Assembly: GCF_020532705.1 (NCBI RefSeq)
Contig: NZ_JAJAVD010000001.1
Span: 620,001-684,000, forward strand
Length of the DNA: 64,000 nt
Reading direction: 5' to 3'
Origin: Methylobacillus caricis
GTDB taxonomy: Bacteria > Pseudomonadota > Gammaproteobacteria > Burkholderiales > Methylophilaceae
A program made the translations under genes and the position numbers. The notes beneath the pieces were generated by a model. That model had not been told where the DNA came from and ran no database searches. It was given only the letters and a program-made list of their open reading frames with translations. Below are positions 20,390 through 28,857 of this stretch, piece by piece (within the stretch, counting starts at the first letter, position 1; each line of letters starts with the position of its first letter).

Positions 20390-21070
20390 ATGAGTCAAAG
20401 CAGTCTGGTGCGCCAGCTTGCGCACGACTTCAGGGACAAGGATTTATTAACCCGCGCCCTGACGCATCGCAGTTATGCCAGTGTGAATAACGAGCGCCTT
20501 GAGTTTCTGGGCGACGGGGTACTGAATTTCCTGGTAGCGCACCAGTTGTATCAGCGCTTTCCCAAATTGCCGGAAGGCGATTTGAGCCGCTTGCGTGCAC
20601 AGCTGGTCAAAGAGCAGACACTCAGTGAAATTGCCATCAGCCTTGGTTTGGGTGATTTCCTCAAGTTAGGCGAAGGGGAATTGAAAAGCGGAGGCTGGCG
20701 TCGCCCCTCCGTGTTGGCTGATGCCCTGGAAGCCATCATAGGCGCCATCTTTCTTGATGGTGGGTACCCCGCAGCTGAAGCAGTGGTGATACGCCTGTTC
20801 CAGCCGTTGCTTGAGAAAATTGATCCCAAGGCCATTGGCAAGGATGCCAAGTCTTTATTGCAGGAATATCTGCAGGGGCGCAAGATAGAGTTGCCCGAGT
20901 ACGTCGTGCTGGCCACGGAGGGCGAGGCACATTGCCAGACTTTCCTCGTAAGCTGCCACATTCCAAAACTCCAGATTACTACCGAGGGCAAGGGTTCGAG
21001 TCGCAGGGCGGCTGAGCAGCAGGCTGCCCAATCGGCATATGAGCAATTGCTCGAAAAAGGTAAAAAATGA
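20390..21070 (+). CDS. rnc: Ribonuclease III
   Basis: Double-stranded RNA endonuclease for rRNA and mRNA processing. 226 residues. The signature NERLEFLGDGVL (metal ligands Glu38, Asp42) and DALEAIIGAIFLDGG (Asp111, Glu114) form the catalytic centre; the C-terminal double-stranded RNA-binding domain covers about 153-223 (PKLQITTEGKGSSRRAAEQQA). It overlaps era by four bases, the standard rnc-era pair. Confidence 0.98.
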   Translation: MSQSSLVRQLAHDFRDKDLLTRALTHRSYASVNNERLEFLGDGVLNFLVAHQLYQRFPKLPEGDLSRLRAQLVKEQTLSEIAISLGLGDFLKLGEGELKSGGWRRPSVLADALEAIIGAIFLDGGYPAAEAVVIRLFQPLLEKIDPKAIGKDAKSLLQEYLQGRKIELPEYVVLATEGEAHCQTFLVSCHIPKLQITTEGKGSSRRAAEQQAAQSAYEQLLEKGKK

Positions 21071-21957
21071 ATCCATCTCCAGCATTCCGTTGCGGTACCG
21101 TCGCCATCGTCGGCAGGCCCAATGTCGGAAAATCCACATTGCTGAACCATATCCTTGGCTTGAAGCTCAGCATTACTTCACGCAAGGCACAGACTACACG
21201 CCATCGCCTGCTGGGGATTCATACCACGGAAGATACGCAATTCCTCTTTGTCGATACGCCCGGCTTCCAGCAAAAACACATCAATGCACTTAACCGCAAC
21301 CTTAACCGTACAGTCACTCAAGTGCTGAGTGAGGTGGATGTGGTGCTGTTCGTCATAGAACCCATGCATCTGGGTGATGCAGACCGCAAAGTGCTAGAGC
21401 TGTTGCCAAAAAACCAGCCTGTATTCCTCGTGGTTAATAAAGCGGACCTGATGGGAGACAAGGGTAACCTGTTGCCATTGATCCAGGACTTTGACCTGGA
21501 GTTTCCTTTTACCGGCATCATTCCAGTCAGTGCCAAGAAAAACCTGTATCTCGATGAGCTATTGGCTGCTGTGCGGGAGCACCTGCCTGAGCAGGCTGCC
21601 ATTTATGGCGAAGATGAACTGACAGACCGCAATGAACGCTTTCTGGCTGCCGAGATGCTACGCGAGAAAATCTTCCGCCTGCTGGGGGATGAGGTGCCGT
21701 ATTCGGTGGCTGTGGAAATCGAGAAGTTCGAACAAGAAGGCAACCTGCGCCGGATTCATGCGGCGATTATCGTCGACAAGGACAGCCAGAAGCCCATGCT
21801 GATAGGCAAGGGCGGAGAGAAGCTCAAGCGTATCTCCACCGAGGCCAGGCAGGATATGGAAAAACTGTTTGGCGGCAAGGTCTGGCTGGAAACCTGGGTC
21901 AAGGTCAAGGGCGGCTGGGCGGATGATGAGCGGGCCCTAAAAAGCCTGGGTTACTAA
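21067..21957 (+). CDS. era: GTPase Era
   Basis: Ras-like GTPase needed for 30S maturation; binds the 3' end of 16S rRNA. 296 residues. G1 GRPNVGKSTLLN, switch region SRKAQTTRHRLLGI, G3 DTPGFQ, G4 NKADL, and a KH domain at the C-terminus (PMLIGKGGEKLKRISTEARQDME). It is coupled to rnc by ATGA. A structured 271-base gap separates it from recO. Confidence 0.98.
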   Translation: MNPSPAFRCGTVAIVGRPNVGKSTLLNHILGLKLSITSRKAQTTRHRLLGIHTTEDTQFLFVDTPGFQQKHINALNRNLNRTVTQVLSEVDVVLFVIEPMHLGDADRKVLELLPKNQPVFLVVNKADLMGDKGNLLPLIQDFDLEFPFTGIIPVSAKKNLYLDELLAAVREHLPEQAAIYGEDELTDRNERFLAAEMLREKIFRLLGDEVPYSVAVEIEKFEQEGNLRRIHAAIIVDKDSQKPMLIGKGGEKLKRISTEARQDMEKLFGGKVWLETWVKVKGGWADDERALKSLGY

Positions 21958-21983
21958 GAGGGCTATCTAATGCCAGAGGCAAG

Positions 21984-22115
21984 TACGGCATTGTCGGGCC
22001 TTGCCGTATTAAGTGTACTATCTACGGCCCTCCGCCTTGTCTTCGCTCCTGGCATCAGGTGGCTGGTAAGGATAACAAAGTCTGGCGCAATGTTGCCGGA
22101 TATTGCCGTGCCAGA
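21984..22115. repeat. Palindromic structured intergenic segment between era and recO
   Basis: Two hairpins are evident. The first pairs TACGGCA (21984-21990) with TGCCGTA (22002-22008). The second pairs TCTGGC (22081-22086) with GCCAGA (22110-22115) and continues inward with GCAAT (22087-22091) and ATTGC (22102-22106). There is no U tract. It could end era transcription, act as an mRNA-stabilising or REP-like element, or be part of the recO leader. The 74-codon open frame across it has no family resemblance. Confidence 0.4.
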
Positions 22116-22228
22116 TGCGCTGCCTGTGACCGGCATTGTCTTCGCATCAATCCGTTATCGCCTGCAGATGTTTGCTGCTGTTTCAATCTTTTGAAATTTC
22201 ATTATTTACCCTACGCATAACGATCAAT

Positions 22229-22960
22229 ATGGCCGTTTCCATCAATCGCCAGGACAATCAGCCGGTATATGTTCTGCATACCTATCCTTTCAAGGAAACC
22301 AGCCTGGTGGTGGAGTTGTTCAGCCGCGAGTTCGGGCGGGTAGCGGCCGTTGCCAAAGGGGCCCGGCGTCCACGTTCCGCGATGCGCGGTATGTTGCAGG
22401 CCTTCCAGCCCTTGCAGGCAACATGGTCAGGCAAGGCCGAGCTGAAAAACCTGCACAGCATGGAGTGGGGATCTGGTTTGCTGCTACTGCAGGGGGAAGC
22501 GCTCATGTGTGGTTTTTACCTGAATGAACTGCTCTTGCGCCTGTTGCCTCGTGAAGATGCACATGATGCCTTGTTCGATTATTACAACCAGACCTTGTGC
22601 ATCCTGGCGCGTAACGATGTGGCGGCCGGTACCACTTTGCGTCGTTTTGAGCTGAGAATGCTGCAGGAAATGGGATATGCAGTGCCATTGACCAACGATG
22701 AGAATGCAAAGCCGGTCATTCAGAACCAGCTTTATCACTACATTGCCGAGCATGGGGCCGTGGCTGCTGATACACATGCGGGCGGGGCAAATGGCGTACA
22801 ATTATCCGGCAAGACCTTGCTGGATATGGCGCGTGATGATTACACTGATGTGCAGACCCAGCAGCAGAGCAAGCAGCTGATGCGCTTGTTGCTGGCCCAT
22901 TACCTGGGCGACAAGCCCTTGCACACGCGACAACTACTCATGGATTTGCAGGCATTATGA
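22229..22960 (+). CDS. recO: DNA repair protein RecO
   Basis: RecFOR-pathway protein that helps load RecA onto SSB-coated gaps. 243 residues from ATG at 22229. OB-fold N-terminus with [24 protein letters not shown]-type start, [16 protein letters not shown], and the downstream [18 protein letters not shown] and [14 protein letters not shown] motifs. A longer reading from 22136 adds 31 residues with no similarity to the family. It overlaps pdxJ by four bases, the recO-pdxJ-acpS order common in proteobacteria. Confidence 0.94.
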   Translation: MAVSINRQDNQPVYVLHTYPFKETSLVVELFSREFGRVAAVAKGARRPRSAMRGMLQAFQPLQATWSGKAELKNLHSMEWGSGLLLLQGEALMCGFYLNELLLRLLPREDAHDALFDYYNQTLCILARNDVAAGTTLRRFELRMLQEMGYAVPLTNDENAKPVIQNQLYHYIAEHGAVAADTHAGGANGVQLSGKTLLDMARDDYTDVQTQQQSKQLMRLLLAHYLGDKPLHTRQLLMDLQAL

Positions 22961-23682
22961 TCAAACTAGGCGTTAATATTGACCACGTGGCTACCTTGCG
23001 TCAGGCCCGTGGCACGAAATATCCGAGCATTGTGCAGGCTGCCTTGCGTGCCGAGGAAGCCGGGGCAGACAGTATTACCATCCATTTGCGCGAGGACAGG
23101 CGCCATATCCAGGATGAAGATGTGTATGCCTTGCGCTCGCTGCTGCAAACCAAGATGAACCTGGAAATGGCGGTGACCGATGAAATGGTGGCGATCGCCC
23201 TGAAGGTAAAGCCACAGGACGTGTGCCTGGTCCCGGAAAAGCGGGAAGAGCGCACAACCGAAGGCGGCCTGGATGTTGTGGGCAACCTGGGCACGATCAA
23301 GGCAGCATGCCAGACCCTGGTACAAGCCGGTATTCGCGTTTCCCTGTTCATAGGACCTGATCTGCAGCAGGTTGAGGCGGCCAAGGCCGCTGGCGCGCCA
23401 GTCATTGAGATTCATACGGGCGCCTTTGCTGATGCAGAAAGTGCAGAAGATAAAGCGGCTGAACTGCAGCGTATACAAGTGGCGGTGGATCATGGATTGG
23501 CACTTGGATTGGTAGTCAACGCCGGGCATGGCCTCAATATCCACAACGTACATGAAATTGCACAGATCCCTGGTATTGAGGAGTTGAATATTGGCCATGC
23601 CATCGTGGCGCATGCATTGTTTGTCGGCTGGGAATTTGCAGTGCGCGAAATGAAGGCCCTCATGTCAGAGGCTGCTAGCTAG
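22957..23682 (+). CDS. pdxJ: Pyridoxine 5'-phosphate synthase
   Basis: TIM-barrel enzyme that condenses 1-amino-3-phosphohydroxyacetone with deoxyxylulose 5-phosphate in vitamin B6 synthesis. 241 residues. Signatures: [17 protein letters not shown] at the start, [36 protein letters not shown] and [11 protein letters not shown], ending in [14 protein letters not shown]. It is translated from the ATGA overlap with recO and is followed after 12 bases by acpS. Confidence 0.97.
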   Translation: MIKLGVNIDHVATLRQARGTKYPSIVQAALRAEEAGADSITIHLREDRRHIQDEDVYALRSLLQTKMNLEMAVTDEMVAIALKVKPQDVCLVPEKREERTTEGGLDVVGNLGTIKAACQTLVQAGIRVSLFIGPDLQQVEAAKAAGAPVIEIHTGAFADAESAEDKAAELQRIQVAVDHGLALGLVVNAGHGLNIHNVHEIAQIPGIEELNIGHAIVAHALFVGWEFAVREMKALMSEAAS

Positions 23683-23694
23683 ATTGTTGTTTTC

Positions 23695-24075
23695 ATGATT
23701 TATGGCATAGGGACGGACATTGTTGAGGTTGTGCGCATAGAGCAGTCGCTGGCCAAATTTGGCGAGGCCTTTGCGCAACGCATCCTCAATGTCTCTGAAT
23801 GGCAGGAGTACGAGCAATCGAGGGTCAAAGCCCGTTTCCTGGCCAAGCGGTTTGCAGCAAAGGAAGCCTTTGCCAAGGCCTTGGGTACTGGCATACGCGG
23901 GCCGGCCACTTTTGAGAATATCGGCATCAGCCATGATGAGTTGGGCAAACCCATCCTCGTCCTGGCTGCTGAGCTGCAGGCCTTGCTGGATGCACAAGGG
24001 ATTGTTGGCCAGCATCTTTCCATCAGCGATGAAAAAGCCCTGGCAGCCGCCTTCGTGGTGCTGGAAAAGGCTTAA
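23695..24075 (+). CDS. acpS: Holo-[acyl-carrier-protein] synthase
   Basis: Transfers 4'-phosphopantetheine from CoA to acyl carrier protein. 126 residues. MIYGIGTDIVEVVRIEQ holds the conserved Asp, and KRFAAKEAFAKALGTGIRG carries the metal-binding Glu and the family signature. It lies in the recO-pdxJ-acpS cluster and is followed two bases later by an exported protein gene. Confidence 0.96.
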   Translation: MIYGIGTDIVEVVRIEQSLAKFGEAFAQRILNVSEWQEYEQSRVKARFLAKRFAAKEAFAKALGTGIRGPATFENIGISHDELGKPILVLAAELQALLDAQGIVGQHLSISDEKALAAAFVVLEKA

Positions 24076-24077
24076 CT

Positions 24078-25034
24078 GTGCGTTACGTAGTTGTTTTATC
24101 GTGGCTGCTGATGTCTTTCAGTGTGCAGGCAGAAAACTGGGATCTGCTGGGCGAAAGCCAGGTCGGCAAGCATTATATCGACCGTGGCAGCATCAAGTGG
24201 GGCGAAGGCAAGCGCACCTTCAGTGTGTTGACCAATGTGGAACAGGCTGATGGCAGCAGCTGGATCACTACCATGGGACTGGACTGTACCCAGCATACTT
24301 TTCATTACCTGAATGGCTATCGCCGCCAGAATGGTCAGCAGACATTCAAGTTCAGTCAGCCGCGTAAGCCAGAAACAATTTCCCCGCAATCATTGCCTGA
24401 TCAATTGCAACAAGCCTATTGCAAAGCCGATGCGGTCACTAAACCGCCTATAGCGCCACCGGCACCGGCTGCAAATCCGCCTCAATGGGAAGTGGTGGGT
24501 AACAGCAATACCGGAGAGGTGGCATTTGACCGTGCCTCGCTCAGGCAGGATGGAGTTACACAAGTGTTTACGGTCAATACCAGGGTCAAGCCGTTCAACA
24601 AGCAGGAGCAAACCATGAGTAGTTTGTCTCTGGACTGCGCCGCCGGGCGCTTTATTCTGTTGAAAGCAGAGCGAGTGCAGGAGGGGAAGGCGGAAGTGCT
24701 GTTTGACAAACCGCAGCCTGCGGCACCCTTCAGCAAATCTGCCACGGCAAGCCAACTGGCAAAAACCATATGCACCCCGGCCAAACGCCCGGCGCGCAAC
24801 CCGTTCCAGGAGGATGAGTGCGGACATATCCTGAAAGAGCTGCAGGCACTGGAAAGCCGTGTGCAGGCGGATGTGGATGGCAATGCGCTTTACTGCGATA
24901 CCATGCAGAAATATCTGGAACACCTTGCCGAAATCGGGCAAGTAGTGGAGCAGAACCATTGCTCGATTACCCGCCTTGACCAATATGAGCGCGAGATTCG
25001 CGCTACCAGCTGTCGTCAGCCTGATGATGAATGA
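24078..25034 (+). CDS. Exported protein with two surface-adhesin-E-like domains
   Basis: 318 residues from GTG at 24078. Signal peptide MRYVVVLSWLLMSFSVQA. The mature protein contains two copies of a domain of about 100 residues: copy one begins ENWDLLGES and ends near LQQAYC, copy two begins PQWEVVGNS and ends near AKTICTP. Each has a YIDRGSIK/AFDRASLR strand, a central LDC cysteine and a C-terminal cysteine, suggesting one disulfide per domain; this resembles the surface-adhesin protein E fold. A Pro-rich linker (PPIAPPAPAANPP) joins them. A third Cys-rich helical tail (ECGHILKELQALESR) follows. Function is not known. It overlaps tcdA. Confidence 0.75.
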   Translation: MRYVVVLSWLLMSFSVQAENWDLLGESQVGKHYIDRGSIKWGEGKRTFSVLTNVEQADGSSWITTMGLDCTQHTFHYLNGYRRQNGQQTFKFSQPRKPETISPQSLPDQLQQAYCKADAVTKPPIAPPAPAANPPQWEVVGNSNTGEVAFDRASLRQDGVTQVFTVNTRVKPFNKQEQTMSSLSLDCAAGRFILLKAERVQEGKAEVLFDKPQPAAPFSKSATASQLAKTICTPAKRPARNPFQEDECGHILKELQALESRVQADVDGNALYCDTMQKYLEHLAEIGQVVEQNHCSITRLDQYEREIRATSCRQPDDE

Positions 25035-25824
25035 AGCCATGGATATTGATGTGATGCGTCGTTTTGGCGGTGTGCGGCGGCTGTACGGAGAGCAGGGGCT
25101 GCAACGGTTCCAGGCTGCGCATGTCTGTGTGGTAGGCGTAGGCGGCGTGGGCTCCTGGGCAGTGGAGGCACTGGCACGAAATGCGATAGGCCGCTTGACC
25201 CTGATAGACCTCGACAATATTGCCGAGTCCAATGTAAACCGTCAGTTACATGCGGTGGAAGGCGAGTTCGGCAAAGCCAAGGTGACTGCCATGGCAGAAC
25301 GCATACGCCTGATCAATCCGCTGGCGCAGGTACAGGAAATAGAGGACTTTGTTTCGGAGGATAATGTGGGCACCATGCTCAACCGCGGTTATGACGTCGT
25401 GCTGGATGCAATTGATGATGCCAGGGCCAAGGTGGCGATGGCTGCCTGGTGCCGCCGGTACAAAGTACCGCTGATAATGGCTGGGGGTGCGGGCGGGCGT
25501 TTTGATCCCACACGCATCCGTGTCGCTGACCTTGCTGAGGTGCATGGTGATCGCTTGCTGGCCAAAGTGCGCAACAGCCTGCGTCGCGATCATGGCTTTC
25601 CCAAAGCGCCGCAGTCGCAGAAAAAACCTGCCAAATTCGGTATTCAATGTGTTTATTCCGATGAGCCAGTCCAGTTGCCTGACGCTAGTTGCGAAGTAGG
25701 CAATGATCATGCTGTGACCGGCCTCAATTGCGCAGGTTATGGATCGTCGGTGGCAGTCACAGCCCCCTGTGGCATGGCCGCCGCCGCCGTGGTGCTTAAG
25801 CTCCTGGGATCTATGGCTGGCTGA
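25024..25824 (+). CDS. tcdA: tRNA threonylcarbamoyladenosine dehydratase
   Basis: E1-like ATP-dependent enzyme (TcdA/CsdL) that cyclises t6A37 to ct6A in tRNAs. About 266 residues. RRFGGVRRLYGEQGLQRFQ precedes the nucleotide site VVGVGGVGSWAVEALARN; DLDNIAESNVNRQLHA and the C-terminal CAGYGSSVAVTAPCGMAAAA are family signatures. In-frame ATG codons at 25024, 25027 and 25039 are all possible; 25039 gives the start MDIDVMRRFGG usual in the family. The gene converges with the next minus-strand genes with only 11 bases between them. Confidence 0.93.
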   Translation: MMNEAMDIDVMRRFGGVRRLYGEQGLQRFQAAHVCVVGVGGVGSWAVEALARNAIGRLTLIDLDNIAESNVNRQLHAVEGEFGKAKVTAMAERIRLINPLAQVQEIEDFVSEDNVGTMLNRGYDVVLDAIDDARAKVAMAAWCRRYKVPLIMAGGAGGRFDPTRIRVADLAEVHGDRLLAKVRNSLRRDHGFPKAPQSQKKPAKFGIQCVYSDEPVQLPDASCEVGNDHAVTGLNCAGYGSSVAVTAPCGMAAAAVVLKLLGSMAG

Positions 25825-25835
25825 GTTCTTTGCTG

Positions 25836-26102
25836 CTATGAACGGTTGATGGTGCCTTCGTATTCGGGAAAATAACGGGAAATCACTGCCAGATCAAAGC
25901 TGCGCAAAATGCTCGTGTTGGATTCCCGTGCCAGCAGGAAGTCGAAAGAGCGATTGACCAGTTCTTCCGTACTGAATTTGCCTTGGGTGAGCTTGGCTGC
26001 ATAATCAGGTGCTACGGTGACGCAGTGGGTGGTAGGTGAGTGCGCCTGGATTGCAACTTCGAAATGCTGATCATCCAGTCTGTTGATCGTGATAGTTGCC
26101 AT
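25836..26102 (-). CDS. Small conserved protein of unknown function
   Basis: 88-residue soluble protein starting MATITINRLDDQHFEVAIQ. GGAGA lies seven bases upstream of ATG at 26102, so the shorter start is preferred over 26132. The C-terminal part, FLLARESNTSILRSFDLAVI and RYFPEYEG, looks like a small conserved family seen in many proteobacteria, which I recall only as hypothetical. No catalytic motif is visible. It points toward tcdA and away from the TonB-dependent receptor terminator, so it is probably monocistronic. Confidence 0.75.
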   Translation of the reverse strand: MATITINRLDDQHFEVAIQAHSPTTHCVTVAPDYAAKLTQGKFSTEELVNRSFDFLLARESNTSILRSFDLAVISRYFPEYEGTINRS

Positions 26103-26189
26103 CGCAATCTCCGCTGCAGTCATGAAGGGCATAGTGTAACTTGAATATGCCTATTGAAAAAGCGACTTGGCAATAATTCGATAAATCCT

Positions 26190-26226
26190 GAAAAATCAGC
26201 CACCTGCCAGTGCTGGCTTGGTGGCT
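26190..26226 (-). terminator. Rho-independent terminator of the TonB-dependent receptor gene
   Basis: Read on the minus strand, AGCCACC pairs with GGTGGCT and an inner GCCAG pairs with CTGGC, giving a long GC-rich hairpin (26198-26226), followed by GATTTTTC. It sits 29 bases beyond the receptor stop. Confidence 0.75.
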
Positions 26227-26255
26227 GTCCCCTTGTAACCGCTCTACTGGATGGA

Positions 26256-28646
26256 TTAGAAATCGTAACGCAGGCTGGCTCCAATCGTGCGCGGCTGGCC
26301 AGCCGAACCAACATAAAGATTGCTGCCTGCATTGGTGACACCAAGGAAATAGCGCTTATCCAGCAAGTTCCTGGCCCATAGAGAAAGGTCCCAGCGGTGT
26401 TTTCCGCTGGTCATGCGCAGGCCGGTACTGAAATTGAGGATGCCGTATCCGGCAATCTTTGAATATTCGGAATTATTGACGTCACCATAGCTTTCAGAGC
26501 GCCAGCTATATTGCACCGAACCATAATGTTCCAGGTTGTCAGCCACATTCCAGCGCAGGTCTGCATTGCTGCTCAAGGTCCAGCGGGAAGCGCCGTTGAC
26601 TTGGTTGCCAGCGATACTGCGGGTGCCTTTCCCATAACCGCTGTTGACGGTGCCGCCTGGGCCGTCAAATTCCTCGGCAGGGGTGGGCGCTGTGCCACGA
26701 TCAAAAGTGGCGTCGGTATAGGCCCCGTTCAAGCCTAGGCTAAGGTGCTTATTCACTAGCGCGCGCAGGTCGAATTCCACGCCCTTGCTTGTCAGGTCGC
26801 CGACATTGGTCAGGAGGCCGGTATAAGTGCCATTGATGGAGGCCCCAGTGGCTGCCTGGTAATCAGTGACCTTGGTCAGGAACAGGCTGGCATTGGCGAT
26901 AACGCGCTGATCAAGCCAACTGGACTTGACACCAAGCTCCAGGTTCCTGGCTTTTTCCGGGTCTATGTTCAAGGCATCAGTACCCAGCACCGCACCAGGC
27001 GAGGCTACGCCATTGATATTGTAGCCACCGGATTTCTCGCTGGCTGAGTAGGTGGCGTAGCCAAGCACATGATCATTCAGCCAATAGCTTGCAGTCAGCA
27101 GGCTGGAAAGGCTCTCATCTTTCTGGTGCTGTACGCCGGTGTCATAGGCATCGAGGAGGGGATGTGGCGCAGGACCGGGAGTGATGCGATTTTGCACTAC
27201 CCTGGCTTCTTTCTTTTCAAGGGTGGCGCGCAGGCCTGCTGTAAGATCCAGTTTTTCCGTCAGGTGCCAGGTACCTTGGCCGAAAAGTGCGTAGCTGTTT
27301 GTCTTGGCGTAGCCAGACCCGGAAAATGCCGAATTATTGGGATAGATGGTGGTCAGTGCAAACGCATCCGGGCCGGTGACGTACTGCTCATGGTTGGATA
27401 CGTCCTGGTGGTAGTAATAAGCGCCTGCCACATAGTCGAACACATCGCTCAAAGGCGAAGCAAACCGGATTTCCTGTGAATATTGCTTGTGCCTCACATC
27501 GACGCCGCCGTTTACCGCATAAAGGTCCGTGCGGTCCAAGTCGTTGTCCGGCTGGAATTCCCATTGGCGCCAGGCAGTGATTGAGGTGAGGGTGTAGCCG
27601 TTCAAGTCCCAGTTGGCTTCGGCAGACAATGCATCTTGTTTGGTGCGTGTTCTTTGTTTGCCATCCACTGAGACTTTGTAGTCCTTGGGGTCGTAATTGC
27701 GGTTGCTTGCACCCAGGCTATTGGCATGGCTCAAGCCATCGGTGGCATTGGAGCCTGGCGTGCCAGCAGGCAGATTGACGCTGGGGTTGGGTACAATGAA
27801 TGGCGGCCCGCCTATGAGCGTAAAGGAGTTGGGTGTCCATGGCCCATAGCTGTAAGGCACAAGGGTGCCTGTGCTGGAGTCCTCCTCGTTGTGCTCGGCA
27901 ATCAGGCGCAGGTTGAATGCCTCGCTGGGCTTCAGCAGCAATTGCCCGCGTACGCCGGTGCGGTTGATTTCATTGAGGTTCTTGCCGTCGTAGGTATTTT
28001 TGACCCAGCCGTCGTCATGAGTTTTGTAAGCCGAAATGCGGACCGCTGCCATATCATTGAGCGGCTGGTTGATCATGGCCTTGAATTGCTCGTAATCGCG
28101 TGAGCCGCCAGAAATTTCTACGGAATTTTCCGAACGGAACACGGGTTTCCGTGTGTTGATGTTGAGTACCCCGGCGGTAGTGTTCTTGCCGAACAATGTG
28201 CCCTGTGGGCCACGAAGAAGGTCGACTTGTTCTATATCCAGCAAGTCGAAAATGGCGAGGCTGGGCCTGCCAAGGTAGACATTGTCGAGATATATGCCGG
28301 CACTGCCTTCAAGCCCTTCATTGGCCGGGTTGTTTCCTATGCCGCGAATCGCAATGCTGGACTGGCGTGGTTGCAGGAACTGGACGGTGAGGCTGGGCAG
28401 CAGTTGCGGCAAATCCTGCACCTGGTAGGTTCGCGTGGCTTCGAGCTGTTCACCCTTGACCACTGAGGTCGTTGCCGCAACATCCTGCTCTTTTTCCAAG
28501 CGCCGCCTGGCGGTCACAGTGGTACTTTCCAATTGCTGGAGCTCTTCTGCTTTTTGCTGTCGGGATGTTGGAATTTCTTCTGCGTTTGCGATGCTGCATG
28601 TGGTAAGAAGCGCTACTATGCCACTCTTGAAACCGATGTACTTCAT
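26256..28646 (-). CDS. TonB-dependent outer-membrane receptor
   Basis: 796-residue receptor for a metal chelate or other large nutrient. Signal peptide MKYIGFKSGIVALLTTCSIANA from ATG at 28646 (the 28685 start adds an unlikely prefix). A TonB box-like ESTTVTARRR is near residue 40. The plug contains LPQLLPSLTVQF, IAIRGIGNNPANEG, DNVYLGRP and EQVDLLRGPQGTLFGKNTTAG, the classic iron-siderophore receptor signature. The barrel ends in ASLRYDF with a terminal Phe. There is no STN signalling domain and no sigma/anti-sigma pair beside it, so it is a plain transporter; its plug resembles the 'TonB-dependent receptor, sphingomonad type' group. Substrate unknown. Confidence 0.92.
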   Translation of the reverse strand: MKYIGFKSGIVALLTTCSIANAEEIPTSRQQKAEELQQLESTTVTARRRLEKEQDVAATTSVVKGEQLEATRTYQVQDLPQLLPSLTVQFLQPRQSSIAIRGIGNNPANEGLEGSAGIYLDNVYLGRPSLAIFDLLDIEQVDLLRGPQGTLFGKNTTAGVLNINTRKPVFRSENSVEISGGSRDYEQFKAMINQPLNDMAAVRISAYKTHDDGWVKNTYDGKNLNEINRTGVRGQLLLKPSEAFNLRLIAEHNEEDSSTGTLVPYSYGPWTPNSFTLIGGPPFIVPNPSVNLPAGTPGSNATDGLSHANSLGASNRNYDPKDYKVSVDGKQRTRTKQDALSAEANWDLNGYTLTSITAWRQWEFQPDNDLDRTDLYAVNGGVDVRHKQYSQEIRFASPLSDVFDYVAGAYYYHQDVSNHEQYVTGPDAFALTTIYPNNSAFSGSGYAKTNSYALFGQGTWHLTEKLDLTAGLRATLEKKEARVVQNRITPGPAPHPLLDAYDTGVQHQKDESLSSLLTASYWLNDHVLGYATYSASEKSGGYNINGVASPGAVLGTDALNIDPEKARNLELGVKSSWLDQRVIANASLFLTKVTDYQAATGASINGTYTGLLTNVGDLTSKGVEFDLRALVNKHLSLGLNGAYTDATFDRGTAPTPAEEFDGPGGTVNSGYGKGTRSIAGNQVNGASRWTLSSNADLRWNVADNLEHYGSVQYSWRSESYGDVNNSEYSKIAGYGILNFSTGLRMTSGKHRWDLSLWARNLLDKRYFLGVTNAGSNLYVGSAGQPRTIGASLRYDF

Positions 28647-28790
28647 TATTTCTAGGACTCCCCGATGAAGGGCTCGATTGAGCATATCCCCATCAAAATA
28701 CAGACTTGAATAACTAAGCTTGATTTAGACATTTTTTTGTTTATTTTACATGGCATTAAAAAGCGATGTAAGGCGGATGCGGTTTTAAGG

Positions 28791-28819
28791 CTTGAAATCG
28801 ATACAGCCCATCCCAATAT
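28791..28819 (+). promoter_or_regulatory. Sigma-32 heat-shock promoter of htpG
   Basis: CTTGAAA at 28791-28797 matches the sigma-32 -35 consensus exactly, and CCCAATAT at 28812-28819 matches CCCCATNT at most positions, with a 14-base spacer. The start of transcription would fall near 28826, about 30 bases before the htpG ATG at 28858. Confidence 0.75.
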
Positions 28820-28857
28820 GCGCAACATTGTTCCAACCAGTACATGGGAGTTTTAAA

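Noticed and set aside
21970-22194. 74-codon frame between era and recO
   Set aside because: Although an AGAGGG lies upstream, the frame runs through palindromes and shows no family or conserved-like features.
28792-28857. Upstream in-frame start for htpG
   Set aside because: It lies inside the sigma-32-like promoter, and the conserved protein begins at 28858.
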